In this document: one piece after another, positions 36,818 through 45,240 of the stretch
How the letters are laid out: the number at the start of each line of letters is the position of its first letter
How positions within the stretch are numbered: the first letter of the stretch is position 1
Source of the DNA: Streptomyces niger
GTDB lineage: Bacteria > Actinomycetota > Actinomycetes > Streptomycetales > Streptomycetaceae
Assembly: GCF_000718305.1 (NCBI RefSeq)
Contig: NZ_JOFQ01000003.1
Span: 248,001-312,000 of the forward strand
Length of the DNA: 64,000 bases
Direction: 5' to 3'
The notes under the pieces: generated by a model
The model's input: only the letters and a program-made list of their open reading frames with translations
What the model was told of the DNA's origin: nothing
Database searches by the model: none
Program-made: the position numbers and the translations under genes

Positions 36818-36854
36818 GGGCTGACCGGCCCATGGCTGCCCTTCCCCGGTCAGC
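36818..36854. promoter_or_regulatory. DosR-like box within a 9-bp inverted repeat after hypE
   Basis: GGGCTGACCGGCCC (36818-36831) matches GGGnC-n4-GnCCC with one mismatch and ends 61 nt before the SHOCT gene. The overlapping arms GCTGACCGG (36820-36828) and CCGGTCAGC (36846-36854) could instead form a hairpin ending the hypE transcript. Both readings are open. Confidence 0.45.
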
Positions 36855-36892
36855 GCACGCTTGGGTCGACTCTCCGGGAGGTGAGTGACGTG

Positions 36893-37141
36893 ATGTACGG
36901 ATACGGCACCGGCATGACGGGCTGGGGATTCATCGCGATGGCGATCACACAGCTTCTCTTCTGGGGTCTGCTGCTCGGGGGCGTGGCGCTGCTCGTGCGT
37001 TACCTCGTTCGCAGCCACCACGATGCGAGCCTGCCGCCGACCCGTCAGACGCCGCAGCAGGTTCTGGCGGAGCGGCTGGCACGAGGCGAGATCGACGAGG
37101 CGGAGTACCAGCGCCGCCTCACCACCTTGCGGAGCAGCTGA
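36893..37141 (+). CDS. small SHOCT-domain membrane protein
   Basis: The 82-aa protein is best started at the ATG at 36893, about 10 nt after GGGAGG; earlier in-frame GTGs overlap the ribosome-binding site. It begins MYGYGTGMTGWGFIAMAITQ, has one helix (~9-38) and ends in a SHOCT motif (TPQQVLAERLARGEIDEAEY). Such proteins are common in streptomycetes and are presumed membrane-associated oligomers. It sits between hypE and a divergent-end USP gene. No catalytic role is suggested. The 117 bp to 37258 show no gene. Confidence 0.75.
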   Translation: MYGYGTGMTGWGFIAMAITQLLFWGLLLGGVALLVRYLVRSHHDASLPPTRQTPQQVLAERLARGEIDEAEYQRRLTTLRSS

Positions 37142-37258
37142 CCTGACGCGTGCGGGTACCCGGGCAGGCACCGAGCCGCTGGTCGATGCTCCGGGCCTGC
37201 GGCTGGACGTTGCGGTACTCGACGTCCGGCCGTGCTCGGTGCGGCAGCCCGTGGACGT

Positions 37259-38131
37259 TCAGGTTTCCGGGACGACGGCGACCGGACACTGCGCATGGTG
37301 CAGCACCGTGTGGTTCACCAAGCCGAGCTGCAGCCCGGCATGTCCATGCCGCCGATGCGCGCCGACCACCACCATGTCGGCGGTGTGCGACGCCGCCACC
37401 AACATCGTCCCCGGAGCCCCCTCGACCGCCCGGCGCTCCACGGTCACCTGCGGGAATGCGGCAACCGGCTTGTTCAGCACCTCATCGAACAACACCTTTG
37501 TGCGGCGCTCGTGTTCGGCTCGGTACTCGCCGTGCGCACCGCACTGGCCGGGCACTTCGGTGCCGGCGCAGCGCCAAGCGTGAACGGCCTCGACGGTGCA
37601 GTCGCGGAGGGTGGCCTCTTCGAGGGCGAACGTCACCGGCGCCGCGCTCGCCATGCGCTCGCCAACCCCCAGAACCACTCTGCGTTCACCACCCAGGATA
37701 TTTCCCGTCCGGCCACGCACCACGATCACGGGACAGTGAGCACGGGCCGCCACACCCAGCCCCACCGAACCGAGCAGCAACGACGTCAGCCGCCCCCGGC
37801 CGCGGTGCCCGACCACTACCGTTTTTGCCCGTAGTCCCTCGGCCAGCAGGGCCTCGACCGGGTCGTCCGGAGCGAGATAGGTGGTGACCTCCAGGCCCGG
37901 CACACGTCGAGAGGCGCGTTCGGCCGCGACGCCGACGATGGTCTCCTCCATGACGCGCTCGGAGGAGCGCTCGGTCGACCAATCAGGGAGGCGCCCCTCG
38001 TACCTTTCCCAGCGCGAGGCGTACACGACGCGCAGGGGAAGCCCGTACCGCGCGGCCGCGTCGGCCGCCCAGTCCACCGCGTCCAGACTGGCGCTCGAAC
38101 CATCGACTCCCACCACGACCGGATGTTCCAT
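37259..38131 (-). CDS. tandem universal stress protein
   Basis: The 290-aa protein starts at the ATG at 38131, with GAAGGG upstream. It has two USP domains (~1-140 and ~150-290). The first has the ATP motif GHRGRGRLTSLLLGSVGLGV (G-2x-G-9x-G-S type). The second ends GAHRRHGHAGLQLGLVNHTV, where the ATP loop is degraded. Tandem USPs of this shape (Rv2623, Rv1996) are DosR-induced. It is divergent from hypF across a DosR-like box, so joint control with hydrogenase maturation is likely. Confidence 0.9.
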   Translation of the reverse strand: MEHPVVVGVDGSSASLDAVDWAADAAARYGLPLRVVYASRWERYEGRLPDWSTERSSERVMEETIVGVAAERASRRVPGLEVTTYLAPDDPVEALLAEGLRAKTVVVGHRGRGRLTSLLLGSVGLGVAARAHCPVIVVRGRTGNILGGERRVVLGVGERMASAAPVTFALEEATLRDCTVEAVHAWRCAGTEVPGQCGAHGEYRAEHERRTKVLFDEVLNKPVAAFPQVTVERRAVEGAPGTMLVAASHTADMVVVGAHRRHGHAGLQLGLVNHTVLHHAQCPVAVVPET

Positions 38132-38238
38132 GACGCCGCCCTTCTCGTCACCGCGGCTTCGGCAACCTGCCCCGGATTCCGCGGACAGCATCACGCCTGC
38201 CGTTCGGCTCCGGACAGGGTCGGACCGGCTCTGGCTCA

Positions 38239-38252
38239 GGGCCTTTCGGCCC
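38239..38252. promoter_or_regulatory. DosR/OsdR-like box between usp and hypF
   Basis: GGGCCTTTCGGCCC is a full match to GGGnC-n4-GnCCC, with flanking CA and CGG. It ends 61 nt before the hypF ATG and begins 107 nt before the divergent USP start. It is the best example of the recurring island motif. Confidence 0.6.
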
Positions 38253-38313
38253 CGGGCGCGTCATGCCTGCCGGGCTCGATGCTGAAGACAGCCGCAGCAG
38301 AGGGGGCTGCCTC

Positions 38314-40695
38314 ATGGACGAGCCGGAATCCGGAACGCGGGCGATGAACGGCGGGGGCGGTCTTCCCCTCCGGGCCGCCGGTCCCGCCCGCGACGTGGCA
38401 GGCCGGAACAGGGTACGGATCGTCGTCAGCGGAACGGTGCAAGGGGTGGGCTTCCGCCCCTTCGTCCACCGGACCGCGACCCGCCTGGGACTGGACGGCA
38501 CGGTACGCAATGTCAACGGGCATGTGGTGATCGACGCTGCCGGAGCGCCACTGTCCTTGTCCCGGCTCGTCACAGCGCTGCGCACGCAGGCTCCCCCGTC
38601 GGCAACGGTCGGCAGTGTCGAAGTCGACCGCGCCCCGGACGACATGCCACCCGGGGCGGGCTTCACGATCGGTCCCAGCGTCGCCGGCCCGCGACGGAGC
38701 GGTCTTCGCGAGATTCCTCCGGACGCCGCGACCTGCGACGCCTGTCTCGGGGAACTGTTCGCCCCCGGCAACCGGCGCTACCGCCATCCCTTCATCAACT
38801 GCACGGCCTGCGGCCCGCGCGCCACCGTCATCGAAACGCTGCCGTACGACCGGGCCCGCACGACCATGGGCCGCTTCGCCCTCTGCCCGACGTGCGCGCA
38901 GGAGTACGGCAACCAGTCCGACCGGCGTCACCATGCCGAGCCCCTCGCCTGTCCGCACTGCGGCCCCCGGCTCATCTGGGACTCACTGCGCGACGGTTCC
39001 GCTCTCCAAGCCGCCGAGGGGCTGGTGGCGGTCGGTGGCATCCTCGCGCTGAAAGGCATCGGCGGCTACCAGCTCGTGTGTGCTGCGACCCGGCCCGACA
39101 CGGTCGATGAGCTGCGCCGACGCAAGCACCGCCGCCACAAGCCCCTAGCGGTCATGGTCGCCGATCTGCCAGCGGCACGACGACTGGCGCATGTCGACCG
39201 GGCCGCGGTCCGAGAACTGACCGCCCCGGACCGGCCGGTGGTGCTGCTCCCCGCCCGCACCGACAGTCCCGTACCGTCCGCTGCGGTCCACCCGGACACC
39301 GGGTACATCGGCATCTTCCTGCCCACCAGCGGCCTGCATCACCTCCTCCTGCGCGACCTGGCCCGTCCGCTCGTCGTCACCAGCGGCAATGTCTCCGGAG
39401 AGCCGCTCGCCATCGACGACGTCGACGCCCGCGAGCGGCTGGCCGGGATCGCTGACGGCTTCCTGACCCACGACCGCGGCATCCGCTCGCGGTACGACGA
39501 CTCGGTCGTTCAAGTGGTGGAGGGCACCCGCATGACGCTGCGCCGCGCCCGCGGCCTGGCACCGGCTCCGCTCCCCCTGCCGCGGTCCGCGACGGCTCCC
39601 CTGGTAGCCGTCGGAGCCCAGTCCAAGCACACGTTCACCCTGGCGGACGGCCGACAGGCCGTGCTCGGACCGCACACGGGCGACCTGCACGACGCCGACA
39701 CACTGGAAGCGTTCGAGAGTTCCTATACGCACCTCACCCGGCTCACCGGCGTCACTCCGCGGACAGTGGCCCACGATCTCCACCCGCGGTACCTGTCCAC
39801 GCAGTGGGCGATGCGCTTCCCCGCGCAGCACCGCATCCCCGTACAGCACCATCACGCCCACATCGCCGCCTGCGCCGCCGAGCACCGCCTGCCCGGCCCC
39901 TTCCTCGGCGTGGCCTACGACGGACTCGGCCTCGGCGACGACGGCACCCTCTGGGGCGGTGAAGTGCTGCTCGCCGACTACACACACTTCCGCCGGCTCG
40001 GCCGCTTCGCCACCGCACCGCTGCCCGGCGGCGAGTCGGCGGTACGCCATCCCGACCGCATGGCGCTGGGCTACCTCTACGGCACCGAGCCCCTCGGCTC
40101 GCCCGAGTTCCCGCGGGACGCGACCGCAGCTTTCACCGACCGGTTCGACCCTCGCGCGCACGCCACACTCCGCACCATGGTGCGCCGCGGCATCAACTCC
40201 CCCCGGGCCTCCAGCGCGGGCCGCCTCTTCGACGCGGCCGCGGCCCTGCTCGGCGTGTGCGACGAGGTGACGTACGAGGGGCGGGCAGCGATCGCGCTGG
40301 AGGCCGCGGCGGGCCGGCGGAGGGCACCCGCCCTGCCCTGGCGACTGGTACGCGTGGCCGGCCTGTGGGTCTACGACCCGACGCCGACCCTCATGGCGCT
40401 GTGCGCGCCCTCCGGGACGCGGGACACCGCCCGGCTCGCCGCCGCTTTCCACACCACGATCGCCGAGGTGACCGCCGCACTCGTCGAGAAGGCGATGCAC
40501 GCGGGCGCGCCGCGGACGGTATGCCTGGGCGGTGGCTGTTTCGCCAACCGCCGCCTGGTCATCGACGTACGCCGGCTGCTGCAGGCGCTGGACGTGGAGG
40601 TGTACGTCGGCGTCGACGTGCCACCCGGAGACGGTGGAATCAGTTACGGGCAGGCCGCCATCGCCGCCGCCCGGCTTTCCCGGAAGGGAACGTGA
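38314..40695 (+). CDS. hypF: carbamoyltransferase HypF
   Basis: The 793-aa protein starts at the ATG at 38314 after GAGGGGGC. It has an acylphosphatase domain (~30-120, GTVQGVGFRPFVHRTATRLG), two zinc fingers (CDACLGELF...CTACGP and CPTCAQEY...CPHCGP), a YrdC-like domain (~220-410, KPLAVMV and VTSGNVSGEPLAIDD) and a Kae1-like transferase domain with HHHAHIAACAAEH and CLGGGCFANRRL. It converts carbamoyl phosphate to the carbamoyl group delivered to HypE. A short tail precedes the acylphosphatase domain. hypC follows after 6 nt. Confidence 0.95.
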   Translation: MDEPESGTRAMNGGGGLPLRAAGPARDVAGRNRVRIVVSGTVQGVGFRPFVHRTATRLGLDGTVRNVNGHVVIDAAGAPLSLSRLVTALRTQAPPSATVGSVEVDRAPDDMPPGAGFTIGPSVAGPRRSGLREIPPDAATCDACLGELFAPGNRRYRHPFINCTACGPRATVIETLPYDRARTTMGRFALCPTCAQEYGNQSDRRHHAEPLACPHCGPRLIWDSLRDGSALQAAEGLVAVGGILALKGIGGYQLVCAATRPDTVDELRRRKHRRHKPLAVMVADLPAARRLAHVDRAAVRELTAPDRPVVLLPARTDSPVPSAAVHPDTGYIGIFLPTSGLHHLLLRDLARPLVVTSGNVSGEPLAIDDVDARERLAGIADGFLTHDRGIRSRYDDSVVQVVEGTRMTLRRARGLAPAPLPLPRSATAPLVAVGAQSKHTFTLADGRQAVLGPHTGDLHDADTLEAFESSYTHLTRLTGVTPRTVAHDLHPRYLSTQWAMRFPAQHRIPVQHHHAHIAACAAEHRLPGPFLGVAYDGLGLGDDGTLWGGEVLLADYTHFRRLGRFATAPLPGGESAVRHPDRMALGYLYGTEPLGSPEFPRDATAAFTDRFDPRAHATLRTMVRRGINSPRASSAGRLFDAAAALLGVCDEVTYEGRAAIALEAAAGRRRAPALPWRLVRVAGLWVYDPTPTLMALCAPSGTRDTARLAAAFHTTIAEVTAALVEKAMHAGAPRTVCLGGGCFANRRLVIDVRRLLQALDVEVYVGVDVPPGDGGISYGQAAIAAARLSRKGT

Positions 40696-40701
40696 GCAGT
40701 C

Positions 40702-41052
40702 ATGTGCCTGGGCATACCCGGTCGTGTGCTGTCGGTTCACGACGATGCCGGGCTGCGGATGGCGACGGTGGACTTCGGTGGTGTGCGCCGCGAGGTGTGT
40801 CTGGAGTACACCCCCGGCGCGTCCGTCGACGAGTACGTCATCGTGCACGTCGGCTTCGCCATCACCACCGTCGACGAGCAGGAGGCGCAGCGCACGCTCG
40901 ACGTGCTGCGGGCGATGGGCGATGCCGTGGCGGGCGAACTGGGTGAACCCCTGCCCGCCGGCGATGCTGCGCGCCTGCGGCCGAGCCGCGGCGCCGCCTC
41001 CTCCGATCCGGTGCCGACCGCCCGACCGGAGGAGGGCCGTTCAGCCCCGTAG
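40702..41052 (+). CDS. hypC: hydrogenase maturation chaperone HypC
   Basis: The 116-aa protein begins MCLGIPGRVLSV, whose Cys2 coordinates the Fe(CN)2CO moiety together with HypD. The core (ATVDFGGVRREVCLEYTP, VHVGFAITTVDEQEAQRTLD) is intact. Its ~30-residue Pro/Ala/Arg C-terminal tail is longer than in typical HypC (75-90 aa) and may be disordered. It is encoded 6 nt after hypF. Confidence 0.93.
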   Translation: MCLGIPGRVLSVHDDAGLRMATVDFGGVRREVCLEYTPGASVDEYVIVHVGFAITTVDEQEAQRTLDVLRAMGDAVAGELGEPLPAGDAARLRPSRGAASSDPVPTARPEEGRSAP

Positions 41053-41137
41053 CGGCCCCGCCCGGCCCCTCAACCCCGGTCCGGGGCGGCCTGACGATGG
41101 CCGTAGGAGTTCAGCCCACGTCGGCGAAAGGGCAGCG

Positions 41138-43855
41138 ATGGCCATGCACGCCGGAGGACCGGATGCGGTGCACGCGCTTCTGACGGACGGCACGACGGCG
41201 TCCATCAGGGCCGTCCGACCGGACGACCGCGAGCGGGTTCTGGAGATGTACCGGCACATGTCCGCGGACAATCTGCGTCGGCGCTTCTTCGCCATCAGCA
41301 GGCGCAGCGCCGAGCAGGCCGTCGAGCGAATCTGCACACTCGGCAGTCCCACCGATCAAGCACTGCTCGCTCTCGTGGGCGACAAAGTCATCGGGGTCGC
41401 CGAGTATCACCGCATCGACTCCCCCGACCGCCCACAGCTCGCGGAGATCGGTCTCACGGTAGCCGACGACTGGCACGAGCACGGCGTCGGCACACTGCTC
41501 CTGGAGCACCTGGCGCACGCCGCCCGCGCCGCAGGTGTCACCGCGTTCACCGCGGAAGCCCTCGCCGACAACCACCTGATGCTCAAGGTCGTCGCGGACC
41601 TGGGGCTGCGCACGACCCGGCGCTTCGAGCAGGGCGAGGTGCACAGCACCATCGAACTGCAGGAGGACGAGCAGTACCTCATGGCGGTCGACGACCGAGG
41701 GCGTACCGCCGATGTGGCCAGCCTGCGCCCCCTGCTGCAGCCGAAGTCGGTCGCCGTCATCGGGGCCGGCCGCAAGGAGACGTCGGTCGGCCGCGCCGTT
41801 CTCACCAACCTCCGCCACCACGGCTTCAACGGCGCGCTGTACGCGGTCAACCCGCATGCCGCGTCCATCGTCGACGTGCCGTCCTTCCCGACCGTCGCCC
41901 TGCTGCCGGAGGCGCCCGAGCTGGCCGTGCTCGCGGTGCCCGCTCATGCGCTGCCGGACGTGGCGGAACAATGCGGTACGCGCGGCGTGCGGGCCCTCGT
42001 GGTCGTCGGTGCCGGGCTGCGGGACGAGGAGGCGGCCGGATTGCTGGCGGCCTGCCGGCGGCACGGTATGCGGCTGGTCGGCCCCAACTGCCTGGGCCTG
42101 GCCAACACCGATCCCGCGGTACGACTGGACGCGACGTTCGCCGCCACCGCACCGCGTCCCGGCACGGCCGGGGTCGCCGTCCAGTCCGGCGGAGTGGGCA
42201 TCGCGCTGCTCGGCGCGCTCTCCCGGCTGGGCATCGGCGTCTCCAGCTTCGTCTCGCTCGGCGACAAGTACGACGTCAGCGGCAACGACCTGCTGCAGTG
42301 GTGGGAGTGTGACGGTCGGACCGACCTCGCGGTACTGCACCTGGAGTCCTTCGGCAACCCACGCGCCTTCTCCCGTACCGCACGCCGACTGGCCCGGCGG
42401 ATGCCCGTGCTCACCGTCGACGCGGGCCGCTCCGAAGCCGGCCGGCGCGCCGCCGCCTCCCACACCGCCGCGCTGGCCACTCCGACGATGACCCGCCGTG
42501 CCCTCTTCCGCCAGGCCGGCGTCATCCCCACCACCGGGCTGGGCGAACTCGTGGAGACCGCAGCCCTGCTGCACTCCCAGCCGCTTCCGGCCGGCCCGCG
42601 CGTCGCGATCGTCAGCAACGCGGGCGGCGCGGCGGTCCTGGCCGCCGATGCCTGCGCGGAAGCCGGCCTGACCGTTCCCGAACTGCCCGCCGCGCTCGCG
42701 GCGGACCTCTCGGCGGCGCTGCCCGAGGGGGCGCGCGTCGCGAACCCGGTGGACACCACGCCCGCCGTCACCTCGGCCGCGTTCGCCGAGTGCCTGGACC
42801 GACTGGCCCGCCATGGCGCGGTCGACGCCGTACTGGCCGTACTGGTACCCACCGCGCTGTCCGCGGCCGGCGGAGACGACCCGGTCGAGGCACTCATCCG
42901 CCCGCCGGGGGCCCGGAGCCGGCCGGTCCTGACGGTGCTCTTGGACCAGGCGGAACCGGTACGCCTGCTGCCGGCGTCGGACGGGCTGCCGGGATCGGAC
43001 GGGCGGTCCCTTCCCGCCTACGCCGAGCCGGCCGCCGCGGCCCGTGCGCTCGGCCACGCGGTGGAGTACGCCCGCTGGCGCGCGGAACCGCTGGGCTCGA
43101 TACCGTCCCTCGACCGCATCGACGCTCCGACGGCCGCCCTCCTCGTGGACGACTTCCTCCAGCACACGCCTGGCGGCGGCTGGGCAGACCCCCGGCTGTG
43201 CGGTGCCTTACTGGACGCGTACGGGATCCCTCAGCAGCCCTGGGCCTGGGCCGGCAGTCCGGACGCCGCCGCGGCGGCCGCCGAACGCCTGGGCCTGCCC
43301 GCGGCGCTCAAGGCCCACTGGCCCGGCATCGTGCACAAGAGCGAGGTCGGCGCCGTCCGCCTGGACCTGCGGAGTCCGGCGGCGGTGCGCGCCGCCTACC
43401 AGGACTTCACCGACAGGTTCGGCGAGCTGATGACGGGAACGGTGGTACAGCCGATGGCCGAGCGGGGCATCGAACTCGTCGCCGGCGTGACGCACGACGA
43501 CGTCTTCGGACCACTCGTCCTCTTCGGCCTCGGCGGCACGGCGACCGAAGTACTGGCCGATCACGCCGCCCGGCTCGCACCGCTCACCGATCAGGACGCG
43601 CACGCCCTGATCACCGCACCGCGTTGCGCTCCGCTGCTCTTCGGACAGCACGGTGACGGGCCGGTCGACCTCGAAGGGCTCGAACAACTGCTGCACCGCC
43701 TCTCCCGCATGGCCTGCGACCTGCCGCAACTCGCCGAAGCGGATCTCAACCCCGTACTCGCCGGCCCCGGGGCCGTGACCGCCCTGGACGTGCGCATCCG
43801 GCTCGCACCACGCGCGACCGAGGCCCCCTACCTGCGCCGCCTACGGGCCCGCTGA
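41138..43855 (+). CDS. GNAT acetyltransferase fused to ADP-forming acyl-CoA synthetase-like protein
   Basis: The 905-aa protein (ATG after AAAGGG) has an N-terminal GNAT domain (~10-170, acetyl-CoA loop near VADDWHEHGVGTLLLEHLAH), a CoA-binding Rossmann domain (~190-310, VAVIGAGRKETSVGRAVLTN), a succinyl-CoA-ligase-like region (PNCLGLANTDP, VQSGGVGIALLGALSRLGIG) and a C-terminal ATP-grasp (~680-890). A candidate phospho-His lies in AASHTAALATPT. The order is reversed relative to PatZ of E. coli, where GNAT is C-terminal. Lysine acetylation in response to acyl-CoA or energy state is inferred. A small CCCCGGTCCGGGG hairpin lies upstream at 41074-41086. Confidence 0.85.
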   Translation: MAMHAGGPDAVHALLTDGTTASIRAVRPDDRERVLEMYRHMSADNLRRRFFAISRRSAEQAVERICTLGSPTDQALLALVGDKVIGVAEYHRIDSPDRPQLAEIGLTVADDWHEHGVGTLLLEHLAHAARAAGVTAFTAEALADNHLMLKVVADLGLRTTRRFEQGEVHSTIELQEDEQYLMAVDDRGRTADVASLRPLLQPKSVAVIGAGRKETSVGRAVLTNLRHHGFNGALYAVNPHAASIVDVPSFPTVALLPEAPELAVLAVPAHALPDVAEQCGTRGVRALVVVGAGLRDEEAAGLLAACRRHGMRLVGPNCLGLANTDPAVRLDATFAATAPRPGTAGVAVQSGGVGIALLGALSRLGIGVSSFVSLGDKYDVSGNDLLQWWECDGRTDLAVLHLESFGNPRAFSRTARRLARRMPVLTVDAGRSEAGRRAAASHTAALATPTMTRRALFRQAGVIPTTGLGELVETAALLHSQPLPAGPRVAIVSNAGGAAVLAADACAEAGLTVPELPAALAADLSAALPEGARVANPVDTTPAVTSAAFAECLDRLARHGAVDAVLAVLVPTALSAAGGDDPVEALIRPPGARSRPVLTVLLDQAEPVRLLPASDGLPGSDGRSLPAYAEPAAAARALGHAVEYARWRAEPLGSIPSLDRIDAPTAALLVDDFLQHTPGGGWADPRLCGALLDAYGIPQQPWAWAGSPDAAAAAAERLGLPAALKAHWPGIVHKSEVGAVRLDLRSPAAVRAAYQDFTDRFGELMTGTVVQPMAERGIELVAGVTHDDVFGPLVLFGLGGTATEVLADHAARLAPLTDQDAHALITAPRCAPLLFGQHGDGPVDLEGLEQLLHRLSRMACDLPQLAEADLNPVLAGPGAVTALDVRIRLAPRATEAPYLRRLRAR

Positions 43856-43915
43856 CCCGGCGCGGCCGGCCACACTCGCCAGCCGGTCCCACCATCAGCA
43901 GGAAGGAGCGGAACG

Positions 43916-44638
43916 ATGCACCACCGATCCGTCAGCGACATCATGAACCGTGACGTCGTCACCGCAGAGCCCGGCATGGTGTTCAAGGACATCGCGTACC
44001 TGTTCGCCCACCACCGCATCAGTGGCATACCCGTCGTCGACGGCGACGGGAAGGTGTTGGGTGTGGTGTCCGAGACCGACCTGATGGCCCGGCAGACCGT
44101 CCAGGACGACGAACGACCGCACCGTTTCCCGCGCCTGTCTTTCGGCGGCGCACGTGCTGTGCGGACCAAGAGCCGCGCGACCACGGTCACCGATCTGATG
44201 ACCAAGCCCGCCATCACGGTCGGCCCACGCCAGTCCCTCGTCGAAGCCGCCCGTGTCATGGCCCGCCACCACTGCAACCGGCTGCCCGTCATCGACGCCG
44301 AGGGCCGGCTGATGGGCATCGTCACCCGCGGCGACCTCCTGGGCGTGTTCCTGCGCTCCGACGACGACATCCGCAAAGAGGTGGTCGACGAGGTCCTGGT
44401 CCGCACCCTGTGGTTGGAGCCCCACACCATCGACGTCAGTGTGCACGGCGGAACGGTCACCCTATCGGGCACCCTCCAGCGCCGCAGTGAAATCCCTCTC
44501 GCGCTCCGCCTCACTTCCCGCATCGACGGCGTCGTCGAGGTCATCGACCATCTCGGCTACCAGGAGGACGACTCCCGCCTCCGGCCGAGCGAACAAGCCC
44601 TGCACGGCATCACCGAAGAGTGGCTGCGCCGGATCTGA
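43916..44638 (+). CDS. CBS pair - BON domain protein (second copy)
   Basis: The 240-aa protein follows AGGAAGGAG. It has the same design as the one at 33941-34621: CBS1 (~5-60, VSDIMNRDVVTAEPGMVFKD), CBS2 (~93-150, VTDLMTKPAITVGPRQSLVE) and BON (~165-220, IDVSVHGGTVTLSGTLQ). The inter-CBS linker contains a basic FPRLSFGGARAVRTKSR stretch absent from the first. Two related copies bracket the hyp genes. A sensor of adenylate charge is inferred from the family. The maturation-protease gene follows 50 nt later. Confidence 0.85.
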   Translation: MHHRSVSDIMNRDVVTAEPGMVFKDIAYLFAHHRISGIPVVDGDGKVLGVVSETDLMARQTVQDDERPHRFPRLSFGGARAVRTKSRATTVTDLMTKPAITVGPRQSLVEAARVMARHHCNRLPVIDAEGRLMGIVTRGDLLGVFLRSDDDIRKEVVDEVLVRTLWLEPHTIDVSVHGGTVTLSGTLQRRSEIPLALRLTSRIDGVVEVIDHLGYQEDDSRLRPSEQALHGITEEWLRRI

Positions 44639-44688
44639 TCCGGACGAGCGCTCCGGGCAGCGCTCCCACTGACGACCGGAGGAACGCC

Positions 44689-45237
44689 ATGGTCCAGTCC
44701 TTCCGCATCACAGTGATCGGTGTCGGCAACACCTTCCGGCACGACGACGGCATCGGACCGGCCGTGGTCCAGCGCCTGCGCGAACGAGCGCTCGGTCGCC
44801 CGCTGCCGCCTTCGGTCCGACTCGCGGACTGCGAAGGGGACCCGGGCCGGCTCATCGCCCTCTGGGACGGCATGGAGCTGGCCGTGGTCGTTGACGCCGC
44901 CCACGCCGAACCCGGCCATCCGGGCCGCGTGCACCGCATCAGCCTCACGGCCTCGCAGCTGCCCCCACCACCCACCAGCTCCCACGGCCTCGGGCTGGGC
45001 GAAGCTCTGCAACTCTCCGATGTGCTGGGCAGGCTGCCCCGACGCCTTCTCGTCTTCGCCGTCGAAGGCGCGGACCGGTCCATCGGTACGGGCCTCACCC
45101 CGGCGGTGGCCAAGGCCGTCGAACCCTTGGCGAATGCCGTGGAGGCGGAGATCGTTCGGCACCGCGACGCCACCGCACGCGGGGTGTCCAGCTCCGACCG
45201 AAGCGCTCGCTCCGACGAAAGCGCTCAGGAGGTGTGA
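44689..45237 (+). CDS. [NiFe] hydrogenase maturation endopeptidase
   Basis: The 182-aa protein starts after GGAGG. It has the HycI/HoxW-type opening VIGVGNTFRHDDGIGPAVVQ with the nickel-sensing Asp, and VVVDAAHAEPGHPG in place of the family Asp/His segment. It removes the C-terminal tail of the large subunit after nickel insertion, and the tail found there (residues after H448) is its predicted substrate. A Ser/Asp-rich tail ends the protein. It lies ~11 kb from the structural genes. Confidence 0.85.
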   Translation: MVQSFRITVIGVGNTFRHDDGIGPAVVQRLRERALGRPLPPSVRLADCEGDPGRLIALWDGMELAVVVDAAHAEPGHPGRVHRISLTASQLPPPPTSSHGLGLGEALQLSDVLGRLPRRLLVFAVEGADRSIGTGLTPAVAKAVEPLANAVEAEIVRHRDATARGVSSSDRSARSDESAQEV

Positions 45238-45240
45238 TCC

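Noticed and set aside
41074..41086. CCCCGGTCCGGGG hairpin between hypC and the GNAT fusion gene as a terminator
   Set aside because: Short 6-bp stem with one-base centre; could be chance in this composition, so mentioned only with the gene.
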